Source: Sycobia sp. Sy_11 (Eukaryota > Arthropoda > Insecta > Hymenoptera > Epichrysomallidae). Taken from it: 64,000 bases of DNA. The stretch is from the NCBI GenBank assembly GCA_018907035.1, contig JACCIC010000226.1:186001-250000 (forward strand), written 5' to 3'. A program made the position numbers and the translations under genes. Below the pieces are notes generated by a model. The model saw only the letters and a list, made by a program, of their open reading frames with translations. It made no database searches and had not been told where the DNA came from. Positions 47,960 to 61,216 of this stretch are shown one piece after another; position 1 is the first letter of the stretch, and each line of letters opens with the position of its first letter.

Positions 47960-48790
47960 TATAACACGCCGCCCTCATTTGCCCCTCGCGTTCCTCCTCC
48001 ACTTCCTCGGCGATGAAGCGGGTGCGGAGGACCGTCGATCGTCCGGGGCCCCCGATTCGAAATCCGGCGCTGAGTCATCCTTGAGCGGTGCAGCGCAAAT
48101 CTGGTGGTATGCCGACAGGGCGACCATTCAGACTATGAATACCACCTTATCGATGGTTTCCACGATTTCGCAGACACTCACCTGAAAAAGGGAAGGTAAA
48201 GGGATGCGTTAGTGGGCGACGAGACATGTTAGGGAATTGCGCGCGCACGTAACCGTCGTGACGAGCCTGCACGCTTCACCACAATCGTTGGTCGGGCTCG
48301 GGGCGGGTTGATCGTCGCCTCGTGACTTTCGTCATCCATCGATGGCTGAGCTTCCTTACGCTCGTTTTGGATCCGTGGTGACGCGTACGGCTTCAGCTGT
48401 ATAACGTGTACTGGTCCGTTGACCTTGCCATCCTTGCCGTGAAGAAAGCTTGCGAACCACTTCAAACGGTCCTAAAAGCTTCGGGGCCAGCTTCGCCGTT
48501 ATGTCGTGTGCGGCGGAAGAAAGGATGTGATTCTTCCTCCAGAGACGCTGGCCTGGCGCGTACCCACTCTATCGTGTGTCTGCTCGTATCGTAGTACGCG
48601 GATTGTCGGCGCTGCAAGGCGGCAGTCCTAGAACACACTTCTTTCAGAATATCCCGGAGACTATCGAGACGGCTCTGCCACCCGTCAAGATCATCTTCCG
48701 TGTTCCTCTTGGCTGCCGCTCGTTCGACGCATCAACGAGTGTTGCACGGCGGCTCCGGCTGTCGGCCATAAAGCAGCATAGCCCAGCTAG
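47960..48790 (-). pseudogene. Ty3/gypsy-like integrase C-terminal fragment
   Basis: On the minus strand the part from about 48700 to 48480 reads DGWQSRLDSLRDILKEVCSR, then a region ending in RRQSAYYDTSRHTIEW and WRKNHILSSAAHDITAKLAP followed by KLLGPFEVVRKLS. This matches the integrase C-terminal region of insect Ty3/gypsy elements, where a basic linker precedes the KLAPKxxGPF motif. A later piece (about 48180-47960) could be the end of pol. Frame changes break it. GC content marks its limits well. It lies in an intron and in the same orientation as Sik2. No LTR was identified. Confidence 0.65.
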
Positions 48791-48969
48791 ACCCAAACAA
48801 ACTCTTTGCGTCGTAATCAAAGCGCTCACAAAAACATATAATGGAGATATGGCGCTCAAATTTTACGCAAACATCAAAAAAGATTGTACCAATATAGGAA
48901 AAAAATTTTACCGATTCAGTTTACGGGCGGAGTTTCAATGCGGCAGTCCGGGTCAAATTTGATGATATG

Positions 48970-48971
<2 letters not shown>

Positions 48972-49015
<44 letters not shown>
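48972..49015. repeat. (TA)n microsatellite
   Basis: About 44 bp of TA directly beside the gypsy fragment region. Confidence 0.95.
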
Positions 49016-49019
<4 letters not shown>

Positions 49020-49564
49020 TCATTTATATATAATGATATATAAGTATACATACATTATACATATAATTTTTTTACTTCTTATCTTATTTTATATTCATAC
49101 ACATGAGCACCTACATATACACATGTACATATGATCATAAGTATATGTAACTCTTAATGCCCTTGAAATTTTTCGTAATTTATTAGTTGCAGGGGCACTT
49201 TCCTTACCGATTTTCTAAATTTTGGTGCGTTAGGTGTGTGGACGTGCAACTGAGAGAGAATAAATGTGTGGAGAAGGTAGGCTACTGTGGTGCCGTATGG
49301 ATCCATCGGTCGGATAGCTCGAGATAAGATCTTCTAGCTGTTACCGAAACTTTAGAAACTGGTGAAACATACATACTAAAATATTTTTGTTTTTATATAT
49401 ATGTATGTACTTTTTTTATTTTATTCTTGGGGCGACATTACAATTGTGAATATATAATAATTCAAATGTCGTGCATTGCTTATATATTTTTATGAATATT
49501 TTCAAACCAATTGATTTTAGGATATTGAAGACAGCAAAAAATAATCTCTATAAGATTTACTCAC

Positions 49565-49776
49565 TTCGCGTATGCGCGCAATATCAATATTAAGGCTGTG
49601 CATCAGCCTGAGTATCTGCTCGTTCGGCTCCTGTAAGGAGGGCGAGACCGTCATAGGTGCGACGGGGCGAATGGAGTCCGTGATGCCCGCCATCCAGCGA
49701 TGCTTCTTTATCTGGGGTATCGTGTATCGCTTGCCGGGCTCCAACACCAGCATTTTCCTGATCAGGCTCTCACAAT
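49565..49776 (-). CDS. Sik2: Sik2 exon D: end of kinase domain and start of UBA-like domain
   Basis: 212 bp; with the carried base it gives 71 codons and ends in phase 0. Acceptor TTCTAG, donor GTGAGT. It begins DCESLIRKMLVLEPGKRYTI, where the Arg of the KRYT block closes the kinase fold, then KKHRWM ends the kinase domain. A linker follows, then EPNEQILRLMHSLNIDIARI, the first helix of the UBA-like domain that in SIKs supports LKB1 activation. The upstream flank on the minus strand contains long TA and ATAG repeats at 49819-50055. Confidence 0.94.
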
Positions 49777-49815
49777 CTAGAATTATATTTGGCACATAGT
49801 CAGATTAATGATGGA

Positions 49816-49865
49816 GGTATGTATGTATGTATGTATGTCTGTATGTATGTATGTATGTATGTATG

Positions 49866-49918
<53 letters not shown>

Positions 49919-50025
49919 CTATCTATCTATCTATATACCTATTTACCTATCTATCTACCAATCTATCTATCTATGTATCTATCTATGTATCTATCTATCT
50001 ATCTATCTATATATCTATGTATCTA

Positions 50026-50055
<30 letters not shown>
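49816..50055. repeat. compound (GTAT)n-(TA)n-(CTAT)n-(TA)n microsatellite
   Basis: Four successive repeat types over 240 bp, ending in the (TA)n at 50033-50056; an arm fragment of the 32862-33125 family follows, then the mariner derivative. Confidence 0.93.
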
Positions 50056-50057
<2 letters not shown>

Positions 50058-50100
50058 ATAAATATTTTTATCGGTTTTACAGTCTTAATAATATAATATA

Positions 50101-50682
50101 CGAGGATGGATTGATAAGTTTCCGGCCTGACCAAGAAAAACAACGTTTTTAAGAATTTTTTTTTATTTCTCAATATAATCTCCTCCAAGGCTGATACACT
50201 TCTCATAGTGGTGTTCTAGTCTAGTAATGCCATCTCTATAGACTGATTCGTCAAGCTCCTCAAGATACCCATTTACAGCTTCGATTACTTCTTAATTGTC
50301 CGCAAATCTGTTACCACCAAGCCATTTTTTGAGGTTAGGAAACAGAAAATAGTTACTCGGGGCTAGGTCTGGAGAGTAGGAAGGGTGCGACATCAATTCA
50401 AACTTCATATCGTTGCTTTTAGCCATCGCAACGCTTGACGTGTGCACTGGTGCATTAATTCAAATAAAGTATTTGATGACAACACGAATTTCTAGTTTTT
50501 CCATTTTTACGAAAAACACAGTGGTGTCTTGTTCAGCGTGCTCTCAAACCTAAGGTAACATGGCGATCGGACTGAAACTATTGCTACAAGCTATCTAAGG
50601 ATGATATTATAGAGCACCACCTCAAGGTAGTCGTAGTGGCGCTATCTCTTGGTCAATTCGGAAACTTATTAATCCACTCTAG
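50101..50682 (-). mobile_element. internally deleted mariner derivative (family A, 582 bp)
   Basis: Left end CGAGGATGGATTGATAAGTT followed by TCCGGCCTGACCAAG, right end inverted with TGGATTAATAAGTTTCCGAA; TA flanks at 50099-50100 and 50683-50684. It aligns with 2350-2700 and with 3326-3546 of the full-length relative; the roughly 625 bp between, including most of the transposase, is absent. The junction GGTGCATTAATTCAAATAAA shares TTA with both breakpoints, as expected for microhomology repair of an excision gap. Non-autonomous. Confidence 0.85.
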
Positions 50683-51471
50683 TATACCGAAGGCTTCTAG
50701 CTGGCGATATACATTGCGCGACGATAAATTTATCGATTTACACCGATCTGAGGTGGTACATAGCTGCAGAATGTGCATATATATATTTTGTGCAACATGT
50801 AGACATATTTCCCGTTCAATTTTCACCTCGGTCAATATACTATATTTTATTATCTTTATTTAAGAAACGCTCGGTTGCCATAAATGTATATAATATGTTT
50901 ATGAATTTTATTTATATTATTATACGATTATTAATGCTTAATTAATAATGTCACTGACAAGATAGGTTTATCAGCAAGGAAATACACTATTTTGCTCATG
51001 CAATTCACAAATTACAAAGAGAACTTTTAAAAATGTAAAAGAGAAATGAAAAAGAAAAGAAAAATGTAAACGAGGACGCCAAAAATAGTATATATACAAC
51101 TGTCGAAGGTTTATATATTATATGAAAACAAGCAGATCATATGCACCTTTCCATTTCGAAATTATGTCGACACCACACAAAAACTAACTATTCCCGTTAT
51201 TTTAGCAGAAGATTAGCATTGGTCGTCATTTTTAGACGAAAACTATAACACAGTAGTGTACATAGATAGTGTAACATTTTCAATTTTATTTCAAATAATT
51301 CTAAGAAATATATGACATAAAGTTACTAGCATAGCATTAACAAGATTCTCATTTAGATTAACTAACATAGTTTGATATTTAAACCGGAACCTGGAATTAT
51401 AAATACAAGTATGAAAATTTGATACTTTTCGTCATGAAGGGAATTGTATTACATAGTCTCCATTAGGTTGC

Positions 51472-51617
<146 letters not shown>

Positions 51618-51916
51618 AAAAATCTAGAAAGCATTTATCTATTGGGGTTAGAAAAATTTATTTGTTTTTAGAGCACATTGAATTTTTTTCTTGGAGTACT
51701 ACTTTTATATAATAAGAAAACAGTAGTAGGGCTTCTCACTTTTTAGAAGCATATTTTTTATTTATGAAAAAAATTGTTTTTCCTATAAAATCAATACAAG
51801 CAGCATTAAAATTGTATATTAAAAAAATAATTAATTAATATTTATAAGTATTTTAAAAAATAAATAACATACTATGTCACTATTAAGAATAATAAGTATA
51901 ATTTTTATTTTTAGTT

Positions 51917-53582
51917 ATGCAGTTTTAATCTCTTATGGTAGTATTCTACTTTAGACCCTCGAAAAAAACGCTATTTTTGTGACATTTTTCTGAGAATGCT
52001 ATTGAAGATATGGATGTAGGATTTGAAATGCTTAATAAATACACTCTTGAAGTACATAAAAAATTTTTTTTATTTATTTTATACATTTTTTATACATGTA
52101 AAGTATGGTCAAAGCCAACACCTCAAAAAGTAGGTAACGTTGTCGTGTCGTAAAATCTTGCCGACGGATTGTCTGAAACAAAAAAATCAAATAGTTGTAT
52201 GTTTAGTATGACTCCAGAAATCGATCTAACTAGAATATTTTATGTGCGTACAAAATCAACAAAATGGCGGCTAAAATACGAAAGAAAAAAATTGCTTTTT
52301 TCCGTCTTTTTTTGCAATAAAAATATAGTTAGAATTAAAATTTTAAGTTGATTGTAGTTAGGACGGTTGATACATTGATGAAAATTTCATGAGAATCGGT
52401 TCAATAGTTTTTTAGTGTTCACGACCACGGCACTTGAAAACGCTGTTTTGAGAAAAACGCGTTTAATGTTTTTGTAAGTGAAAAATTGTAGAAAAAATTA
52501 TCTTACGCTCAATCAGCGATACCTGGGCCATACCATATGCCTTCAACTTGTTCCAGGCGAGTATTTTCATCTAATTTAGCCTGCTTTTTTTGAGTTCTAC
52601 TCTCCTTAGAAGCCTCAGTCGAGCGGTGGTGCTCTCGGACGATGCGCTGTTTGTCGCGCATATTGGCGAACTGCATGGCGGTTTGGCCGAGTTTCAGGCC
52701 CATAATTTCCATTATTTTCAAAAGTGAGCTGAATCCTTCATTAAAAATACAGGCGGCAGTGAGGCATGCAACTTTAACGATTTTTTTTCCATTATAGACA
52801 TGCTTCGGTGCAATAACCCAAACTGTTGAGTTGAAACACTCATTGTTATTTTGAGTGTTTCTGCCCAAACATCTCTCCAGCAATTCCGTTTTTTTAGATC
52901 TTCGTAGATCGGTTTCAGCACCTCTTGTACGTCACTAGCAAGAGTAGGACGATATTTATAATTTTTTAAAGCGTTGTTTGCTTCGGCCTTCTTATACTTG
53001 TACCAGCTGTCTGAACAGTACGTATGCTGTGGTTTGGAGTCTGTTGAGATTTTGTGGTAATAGCCGGCCTAGATCTCGTTTTGCATGCCATCTACTGAAT
53101 TTGAATTCCTTTCAATTGCAAGACTGTAGTTTTTAGATAACTCCTTCATTAATTTGATATTTAGATCAGCAGTCTTCACTTTTTTCATCACGACTTTTGG
53201 TTTCTTCACAACTTTCTTCGAAATACATAAGCAAACTTATAAAGAGAAGGTAATATTGAGAAGCAAAGGTCTATATTTTGATGAGAATATATATAGGTGT
53301 AATGATTTACAATAGGGAAACAGCTGCTGCAGCGAACAAGGCCAGATAGATGGCTTATCCGGCTCGCGCACTGGGCGGGTCGGATTAGCACGCTCAGGTG
53401 TGCGTTTGAAAGGTGAAAAAGTATAGTTAGACTACCTGAATCTTTCAATATAGTTAGATTACCTGAATTTTTTAAATTTTGAGCTAACATTCTTGAATAT
53501 ATTTACTTTCGAAAAATGTAACAAAAAACATTTTTTTACAGTTGTAAAGTAGAATACTGCCTTAAAAGAGATTATTCTGCCA
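51917..53582 (-). mobile_element. Mutator-like DNA transposon relic with terminal inverted repeats
   Basis: The left end (51917-51968: TAATCTCTTATGGTAGTATT then CTACTTTAG) and the right end (53531-53581, reverse complement TAATCTCTTTTAAGGCAGTA then TTCTACTTTAC) are imperfect inverted repeats of about 45-50 bp. Between them a minus-strand frame resembles Mutator-like transposase domain proteins of insects. Length of about 1.67 kb is short for an autonomous copy. I could not identify a target-site duplication. The element lies within an Sik2 intron in the same orientation. Confidence 0.6.
52509..53200 (-). pseudogene. Mutator-like transposase fragment
   Basis: The minus strand from about 53200 reads VVMKKVKTADLNIKLMKELS, then RNSNSVDGMQNEI and a stop, a block YCSDSWYKYKKAEANNALKN, and, after a frame change, CLGRNTQNNNECFNSTVWVI, a match in pattern to the G-x-TQNxNExFNSxxW motif of this family. 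It continues to KLDENTRLEQVEGIWYGPGI and ends at the TGA/TAA region near 52509. I recognise the NExFNS motif but not catalytic residues. Stops and frameshift make it inactive. Confidence 0.55.
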
Positions 53583-54160
53583 GATAAGAATTATATATTC
53601 AATAAAAGCAAGATTAAACTTTTTAATTCAATAGGATGGTTTTTTTTCATTATTATTAAGAATTTTTTATTATTATTAAGTTTTTGTTCTGATAGCAAAA
53701 ATTTCGTCAGTATTTACAAATGCTTTTCTATCATAATTTATATGTCGTAAAGAAAAAGTTGATTTACTAACATGAGACAAATAGTGACCATGAAAAATTG
53801 AACGTCAGTCTTTCAGGTATGAGTATAACTAACATAGGAAATGTTAAAATTTTGTTAAAGGTTCAAATTATTCTAAATATATAACACTTAAAATTTTCTA
53901 CTTACTATATACATATATAAAATATACTTTTGATTATATTCATTATGTTTATAATATTTATAATAATTCATAATAATTTTTTTTAAATTAGCTAAAAATG
54001 AATATAATATTTCGAATTTATGTAATAATTACAACTTAAAAAATGGTTTATCTTATAAATTAGAGCAAATAATATAAAACTTTCCTAAAAGTTTCCTGAA
54101 TTCACTCATACATATTATATCAAGACAATTTTGCGTGCGGGTGCTTCTTAAATTATCGTG

Positions 54161-54161
<1 letters not shown>

Positions 54162-54208
<47 letters not shown>
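54162..54208. repeat. (TA)n microsatellite
   Basis: About 47 bp of TA, about 115 bp from the exon C donor side. Confidence 0.95.
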
Positions 54209-54210
<2 letters not shown>

Positions 54211-54253
54211 TGTGTGTTGGTGTGTAAAGATTTATCCCGAGTATGTGAACTTA

Positions 54254-54577
<324 letters not shown>

Positions 54578-55863
54578 TTATACGAATAGGTCGACGAATC
54601 GCCTCATTTATATTTATTGACAAATATAAATTCAGGTCAGCTTATGACGAAATATGTATGCGCAGCAAATTGATCGATGAAAGAATAAATAAAGTATAAG
54701 AATAAACGTGATTATGTCGCATACAAGGATTTGCAATGAATTTGATCGGAGAAATCTTTGTTTTATATAATATTATATATGCGATAAGATAATGTATATT
54801 GTTGTCTTAAAATGAAATTTTCTAGCTTCGTGTTGAATTAAATATCCCATCAGGGTACAACAATATATGTAGTGTATTAATAAAATTATTTTCGCCTTCA
54901 TGTTTCATTGATTTATTAAAGAAGCAAAGTTGAAATCTTAAGGCCACGTGAGTGCACAAAAATCGACCTCCAGTCTTTTTAATTCGAGGCTTGCGGATGC
55001 GATCTTAATTTCTAAAGTTATATCAAGTGCGAATAAATCGCTTAAAACTCCTTGAACTATGTTTGAAAAAAATTTGTTTTTAATTAAAAAAGAAATGCAT
55101 TAAAACCTGTATTCAATTAAATCTGATTATTTATTCGCCTCGATTTATTTATAAGTTTACATACATATTATATATTTATAACGATCCAAGGGATAGTATT
55201 CGGAACCGGGACGAGAACAAAGCTGTTATTCATGTTGAGAAAGAATGAGACAATTACTCGTATTCAATTAATGTATAATTCTTTACAATAACATATTTAA
55301 AACATTACTAATACACAGTACAGAAAATTTTATTTAAAAAATATTTATAGTTTATGGTAAAAGTTCAGTTACAGCTATATACATTAGATATTACTTTAAA
55401 CTGCTGAATGAAGTGAAAAATTCATGAACTAATGTAATATTTGTATTTGTTGTTCTTTCTAATATATATAGTATGCCGCTTTTCAAACTTGTAAATTTAT
55501 AGTTATAAACTAACAAATGTTTTCATCGTTCTTATAATCTATAATAATACATTTGAATAATATATTTATAATTTAGACTGTAAGATAGATAAAAATATTT
55601 TTTAGTTTAAATAGATTCTATGTAAGCATACAAGATAGATAGAGAAAATAGAGAAAATCAATTTATATATTATTACTTATACTTAAGTTTCTATATTTGA
55701 TGTTGTTCAAGTTCCATATTTATAATTAACATGCTATTATGTTTATGAGTTATAAAGTATAGGTACGAAATATGTTAATGCAAAAATCAGTTAAAATCCT
55801 AAAATAGTTGAACACATATTTAAAAATCGTTAAATCTATGTTCAAAATCATTTAAACATATTA

Positions 55864-57143
55864 GGAGTGTGAATAAGTCTTTCCCGTTTTTTGTAAGAGA
55901 TGGCGCCACCAATACTGTGCGAGTATTCAATGGTTACATATATCATAATCAAAGCTTATTCATATTTCAACAATTCCATACTAACACATTAGTTAAAATT
56001 TTTTCGCATCATAAATTTTTGATATCGTGAAAATGTCGAAATTTGAGCCGAGTCGACGCCATTTGCGGGAAGTTTCACTTTATTGGTTCAATTTGAAGAA
56101 ATCTGCTGCCGAGACGCATCGATTGCTTCAGGAGACTTATGGAGAAGGTTGTGTCGATGATTCAAGTGTTCGCGGATGGTTTCGACGCTTCAAAAGCGGT
56201 GATTTCGACGTGGAAGACAAGGAGCGTTCCGGGCGGCCGCAAATCTTTGAAGATCGAGAATTGGCAACTTTGCTTGATGAAGATTCTTGTCAAACGCAAG
56301 AAGAACTTGCTGAAGCATTGGGAGTTGACCGAACAACCATTTCCAAGCGTTTGAAAGCCATGGGAATGATCCAAAAGCAAGGAAATTGGGTGCCGTACGA
56401 ACTGAAGCTGAGAGACGTCGAACGGCGTTTTTTCACTTGCGAACAGCTGCTTCAGCGACATAAAAGAAAGGGTTTTCTGCATCGTATCGTGACTGGCGAT
56501 GAAAAGTGGATACGTTACGATAATCCGAAGCGAAGAAAATCATGGGGACTACCCGGCCATGCATCATCATCGACGGCCAAGCCAAATATTCATGGCGCCA
56601 AGCTCATGCTCTGTATATGGTGGGACCAGCTAGGTGTGGTTTACTATGAGCTTCTGAAACCGAATGATAGGATCACAGGCGAGGTCTATCGACGACAATT
56701 GATGCGTTTGAGCCGCGCACTGCGAGAAAAATGGCCACAATACTCCGACAGGCACGACAAAGTTATTTTGCAACATGACAATGCTCGCCCACATGTTGCA
56801 CCGCCGGTGAAAACATACTTAGAAACTCTCAAATGGGAAGTCCTACCCCACCCGCCGTATAGTCCAGACGTTGCTCCGTCTGATTACCATCTCTTCAGAT
56901 CGATGACGCATGGCCTGGCTGACCAGCACTTCCATTTCTACGAGGAAGCCAAAAAATGGGTGGATGACTGGATAGAGGCCAAACCGGTCGAATTTTTTCG
57001 CAACGGGATTCGTATGTTGCCAGAAAGATGGGAAAAAGTTGTAGCTAGCGATGGCCAATACTTTCAATAATTCATTTGTAACCATTTTTTCACAATAAAG
57101 GCTCAAAATTTGAAAAAAAACGGGAAAGACTTATTCACATACC
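55864..57143 (+). mobile_element. Mos1-type mariner, apparently intact (family D)
   Basis: 1280 bp, near the 1286 bp of Mos1. Left end GGAGTGTGAATAAGTCTTTC, right end (reverse complement) GGTATGTGAATAAGTCTTTC, both continuing CCGTTTTTT; two mismatches in the first 28 bp. A TA precedes the left end (55862-55863); the right flank reads TG where TA is expected. The interior encodes an uninterrupted 345-residue transposase on the plus strand. It sits in an Sik2 intron in the opposite orientation. Confidence 0.93.
56033..57070 (+). CDS. mariner transposase, 345 aa, DD34D, uninterrupted
   Basis: The ATG at 56033 gives exactly 345 residues, the length of Mos1 transposase. Order: N-terminal helix-turn-helix (MSKFEPSRRHL to about residue 110, including GWFRRFKSGDFDVEDK), linker motif WVPYEL (119-124), catalytic GDEKW with Asp156, QHDNARPH with Asp249, and YSPDVAPSDYHLF with Asp284, so 34 residues separate the second and third Asp. 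These positions equal those of Mos1. The C-terminus LPERWEKVVASDGQYF is canonical. No stop, frameshift or missing key residue is visible, so the protein could be functional. It catalyses cut-and-paste transposition into TA sites. Closest remembered relatives are Mos1 and the ant element Mboumar. Confidence 0.93.
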   Translation: MSKFEPSRRHLREVSLYWFNLKKSAAETHRLLQETYGEGCVDDSSVRGWFRRFKSGDFDVEDKERSGRPQIFEDRELATLLDEDSCQTQEELAEALGVDRTTISKRLKAMGMIQKQGNWVPYELKLRDVERRFFTCEQLLQRHKRKGFLHRIVTGDEKWIRYDNPKRRKSWGLPGHASSSTAKPNIHGAKLMLCIWWDQLGVVYYELLKPNDRITGEVYRRQLMRLSRALREKWPQYSDRHDKVILQHDNARPHVAPPVKTYLETLKWEVLPHPPYSPDVAPSDYHLFRSMTHGLADQHFHFYEEAKKWVDDWIEAKPVEFFRNGIRMLPERWEKVVASDGQYFQ

Positions 57144-58670
57144 TGATATAATCTCACGAATCATATAAATCTATCACGAATTCGAAATCTATCACGTGTC
57201 TTTTATGAATACAATTAAAAAATGTAAGCATTTAATTTTTATTTCAAAAGTATACTACAATTTGTCCTTATTAAAAATTCTGTAGCAACTTCTTTCTACC
57301 TTAGATACGGTTTTTAGTAATTCCAAAATATCAGTAAATATTATATATTTATACCCTACGCATTTATGATTCGAAACAGAATTTACAATAAATATATGAT
57401 TGATGTAGTAATGCATTTTGAATTCAAGCTCTGTACAAAACCACAATTTTATGCGATATTATTCGATATTTTGTTAATGTAAAAGTGGTAACGACCATAA
57501 TCAAATTAAAATGATAAATTCCAATCAGACAGTGAAAAATTTTACTTATTTTATTTTTTTTGTTCAAGAAGAATATTACAATAAATGTCGGAATAATCTT
57601 ATTATTTCGGCCTGTAAAATTTCCTCTATACATACACGTACGTGAATAAATTCAGGAAATTTTTAATTTTAAGGAAACTGTTATTTTATTCGATCTGAAT
57701 TATAAGATGTAAGGATTTTTTACGTTGTAAATTTTGTTTCATCTAATCATTATATATAAAAGACGAGAGAATACATTTCTTTTAATAATCAATTGTGTAT
57801 TGGAAAAGTAGTACATTAATTCTTCATCAATTATCACAAAAAAACTGACAATATTTTTCATTCGTTAAGACCAAATAAAGAATAATTTGTTTGAAAACAT
57901 CTAAAAATTTTCACGTATTATAAAGTATAATAAAATGCAATCCAGAAGATTCAAAGGTATATCCAATATGAAAGCGCATGTATCATTAAGTAATTACATC
58001 AGGAAATCGAATTTTTTCACAAAAGACAATAACTCATAATTTTTAAAATATATGTAAAATATACTTTGTAGTTAACAAAAATATAATATTTTCTGCTTTA
58101 GTTTTCATACTTAAAAATTGTATATTAAAAAATCAGGTTTTTCCTTTGCATATAGAAATACGATAGAAAAGTACTTGCAAATATCTGTGTAATTTTCGTT
58201 AATATATTAGAAAATATTAGCCATTGCTTCCCAGATTATTATAATATAATAGTAATGTATATAAAAAATAAACAACAATTAATAATAAAATAATTAAAAA
58301 AGTAAATAAAAGTAACACATTTATATTAAAGACAAAAAGTCTTATTATTGAATTAAAAAGGACAATCTTGCTATAATTCGTTATAATTTACATTATAAAT
58401 AATGACATAAAATATTATTATTTTCAGAAGTAATTTTTATTATTTTTTTATTAAATTTGTTACACTTTATTTGTGATTTAACAAAAAAATTTTCTTTTAA
58501 TTAAAAAATAAGCTTGTAAAAAATGAAGAGCTCTATACTGCTGTTTTCTTATTATTTAAATCTAGTACTTCAGGGAAAAAGGCCAGTCAAAAATTTGCTT
58601 AAAAAATTTAATTTCTACCTACAAAAAATTTTGAAATTTCCTGGATTTGTAAATATATGTACATAAATCA

Positions 58671-61216
<2,546 letters not shown>

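Larger units (their letters stand above)
47477..49564 (-). other. Sik2 intron D-E, 2.1 kb
   Basis: Holds a GC-rich gypsy fragment (47960-48790) and (TA)n (48972-49015). The remainder is AT-rich. Confidence 0.7.

Noticed and set aside
47940..48185. Plus-strand frame in the GC-rich 48-kb block
   Set aside because: The minus strand carries the gypsy integrase motifs; the plus frame is a shadow.
49816..50055. Long Tyr/Ile/Cys-rich open frames in several places over TA, GTAT and CTAT repeats
   Set aside because: Pure translation of microsatellites, not genes.
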